DNA of 64,000 nt. Origin: Hyphomicrobiales bacterium. Lineage in GTDB: Bacteria; Pseudomonadota; Alphaproteobacteria; Rhizobiales; Rhizobiaceae. This document shows, one piece after another, positions 63,147 to 64,000 of the stretch (position 1 is the first letter of the stretch; the number at the start of each line of letters is the position of its first letter). The notes below the pieces were generated by a model, which was not told the DNA's origin, did no database searches, and saw only the letters and a list, made by a program, of their open reading frames with translations. Both the position numbers and the translations under genes were made by a program. Location of the stretch: positions 1-64,000 of the forward strand of contig UBXV01000034.1 of the NCBI GenBank assembly GCA_900469625.1, in the 5' to 3' direction.

Positions 63147-63392
63147 TCAGGCCCGATCCGGTTCCGTCTCCATCCTCGATATCCACGAGGCTCCAAGGTT
63201 GTGGCTCTTGAGCACTGAAACCGGATCCTCGGTGTCCAGCCGCGACAGGATGCGATAGATCTCCAGCGTCTCGGCATTCATCTCGCCGCGCTGGTAGAAG
63301 AACATCGCGGCCGCATAGCGTGTTCGTCCGGACCATTCGATGCCCGGCGGCGTTCGGATCAGGGTCCAATGACGCTTCGTTTCGTCGTCCAT
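63147..63392 (-). CDS. Small conserved hypothetical protein
   Basis: 81 residues: charged start, central R-Y-A-A-A-M-F-F-Y-Q-R-G-E-M-N and ETLEIYRILSRLDTEDP. No domain recognised. It follows the GcvT-family gene on the same strand by ten bases, so it is probably in its operon. Starts earlier in the frame overlap that gene. Confidence 0.6.
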   Translation of the reverse strand: MDDETKRHWTLIRTPPGIEWSGRTRYAAAMFFYQRGEMNAETLEIYRILSRLDTEDPVSVLKSHNLGASWISRMETEPDRA

Positions 63393-63402
63393 GTCCGGGA
63401 CC

Positions 63403-63999
63403 CTAGAAGCGCCCCGGCGGAGTCGCCGAACGGCGCTCAAGCTTGACGAACGGCCGTGGCACCACGCGGGCGCGCTTCATGAGCTTCTGGTATTGAAGTT
63501 CCCGCATGGCATAGATCTCCACCCAGAGATTGTCGGTGACGCTCGCGCCGAACGGGCGGGAGAGGCTTGCGATCGCGATGTTGCGCTTGGCGAGCGGCGA
63601 CCAGATCGCAGCCGTCACCAGCCCCACTTCCTTCTTGCCGCGATGATAGACGATCGCGCCTTCGGCGGGAATGTTGCCCTCGATCTCGAGGCCGACCAGT
63701 ACATGTTTGAGCGTGCGCTTCGTGCGCGCCTTCAGGATTGCGTCACGACCGTTGAAATAGGGCTTCTGCGGATCGACCAGCCAGTCGAGGCCGATCTCGT
63801 CGGGCAGCCGTTCTCGATCGGCATGCAGAGCGGCCTCGGCGGTGATGAAATCCGCGTTGGCAACGATGAAGCCCGCCTCGATGCGGGCGCGGTTGAGCGC
63901 GTCATAGCCGATTGCCTTCAGGCCGAAGCCGCCGCCGGCCGCCCAGAGGCGGTCCCAGAGGCTGAGCGCTGCCTTCGCCGGGGCGAAGAGCTCGTAGCC
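63403..63999 (-). CDS. GcvT-family aminomethyltransferase, partial (3' end)
   Basis: The C-terminal 198 residues are visible; the gene continues beyond 64000. Supporting segments are YELFAPAKAALSLWDRLWAAGG, GYDALNRARIEAGF, FNGRDAILKARTKRTLKHVLVGLEIEGN and GASVTDNLWVEI. They fit folate-dependent T-protein-like domains, including those of dimethylglycine and sarcosine dehydrogenases and DMSP demethylase. Which of these applies depends on the missing part. Confidence 0.82.
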   Translation of the reverse strand, partial: GYELFAPAKAALSLWDRLWAAGGGFGLKAIGYDALNRARIEAGFIVANADFITAEAALHADRERLPDEIGLDWLVDPQKPYFNGRDAILKARTKRTLKHVLVGLEIEGNIPAEGAIVYHRGKKEVGLVTAAIWSPLAKRNIAIASLSRPFGASVTDNLWVEIYAMRELQYQKLMKRARVVPRPFVKLERRSATPPGRF

Positions 64000-64000
64000 G

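Overview
The window looks like chromosome or megaplasmid DNA of a GC-rich alphaproteobacterium, most likely Rhizobiales. Points in favour are a small DUF1127 protein, a LexA box of the GAAC-N7-GAAC type, a CCUCCUCCC-loop small RNA of the kind described in Rhizobiales and Rhodobacterales, and rhizobial-style ABC, ROK, FecIR and Lrp/DadA arrangements. The species cannot be named from the sequence alone. I saw no tRNA, rRNA, CRISPR array or IS element.

Layout. 0.3-6.3 kb: a minus-strand operon of ROK regulator, nitrate/sulfonate-type ABC importer and type I sulfatase, with a 25-bp palindrome at its head. 6.9-10 kb: orphan hybrid histidine kinase. 10-15 kb: DUF1127, a MetF-like reductase, RidA, TetR, and a lysoplasmalogenase/aldehyde dehydrogenase pair with overlapping reading frames. 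15-19.7 kb: TonB receptor, FecR and FecI-type sigma factor, probably for haem or a siderophore. 19.9-21.3 kb: a small membrane protein gene coupled by ATGA to a TIR-domain gene that appears frameshifted. 21.5-27.6 kb: small transporters, membrane proteins, an SOS-box-driven small gene, and dadA with a divergent Lrp regulator. 28.0-28.2 kb: a four-hairpin small RNA with an anti-Shine-Dalgarno motif in every loop. 28.4-34.4 kb: GH25 lipoprotein, flavoprotein plus Rrf2 regulator, YqaA membrane protein, glycosyltransferase and epimerase.

34.4-56.3 kb is the metabolic core. A minus-strand operon hpaF-hpaE-hpaD-(aromatic amino acid decarboxylase)-hpaG-hpaH-hpaI, with divergent hpaR, encodes meta-cleavage of homoprotocatechuate. 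A second minus-strand operon (IclR regulator, Tm-1-like protein, HAD protein, omega-aminotransferase, AGXT2L-type phospho-lyase, small-molecule kinase) faces a permease-aldehyde dehydrogenase operon. hpaB and hpaC with divergent hpaA supply the ring hydroxylase. Together they could take tyrosine, tyramine or dopamine, and perhaps beta-hydroxylated amines such as octopamine, to 4-hydroxyphenylacetate, homoprotocatechuate and central metabolism.

56.4-64 kb: a small membrane protein, DJ-1/PfpI protein, two alpha/beta hydrolases, a PAS-PAS-GGDEF cyclase whose PAS units form an exact 160-residue tandem duplication, a beta-lactamase-fold serine hydrolase, a small conserved-looking protein, and the 3' part of a GcvT-family gene running off the end.
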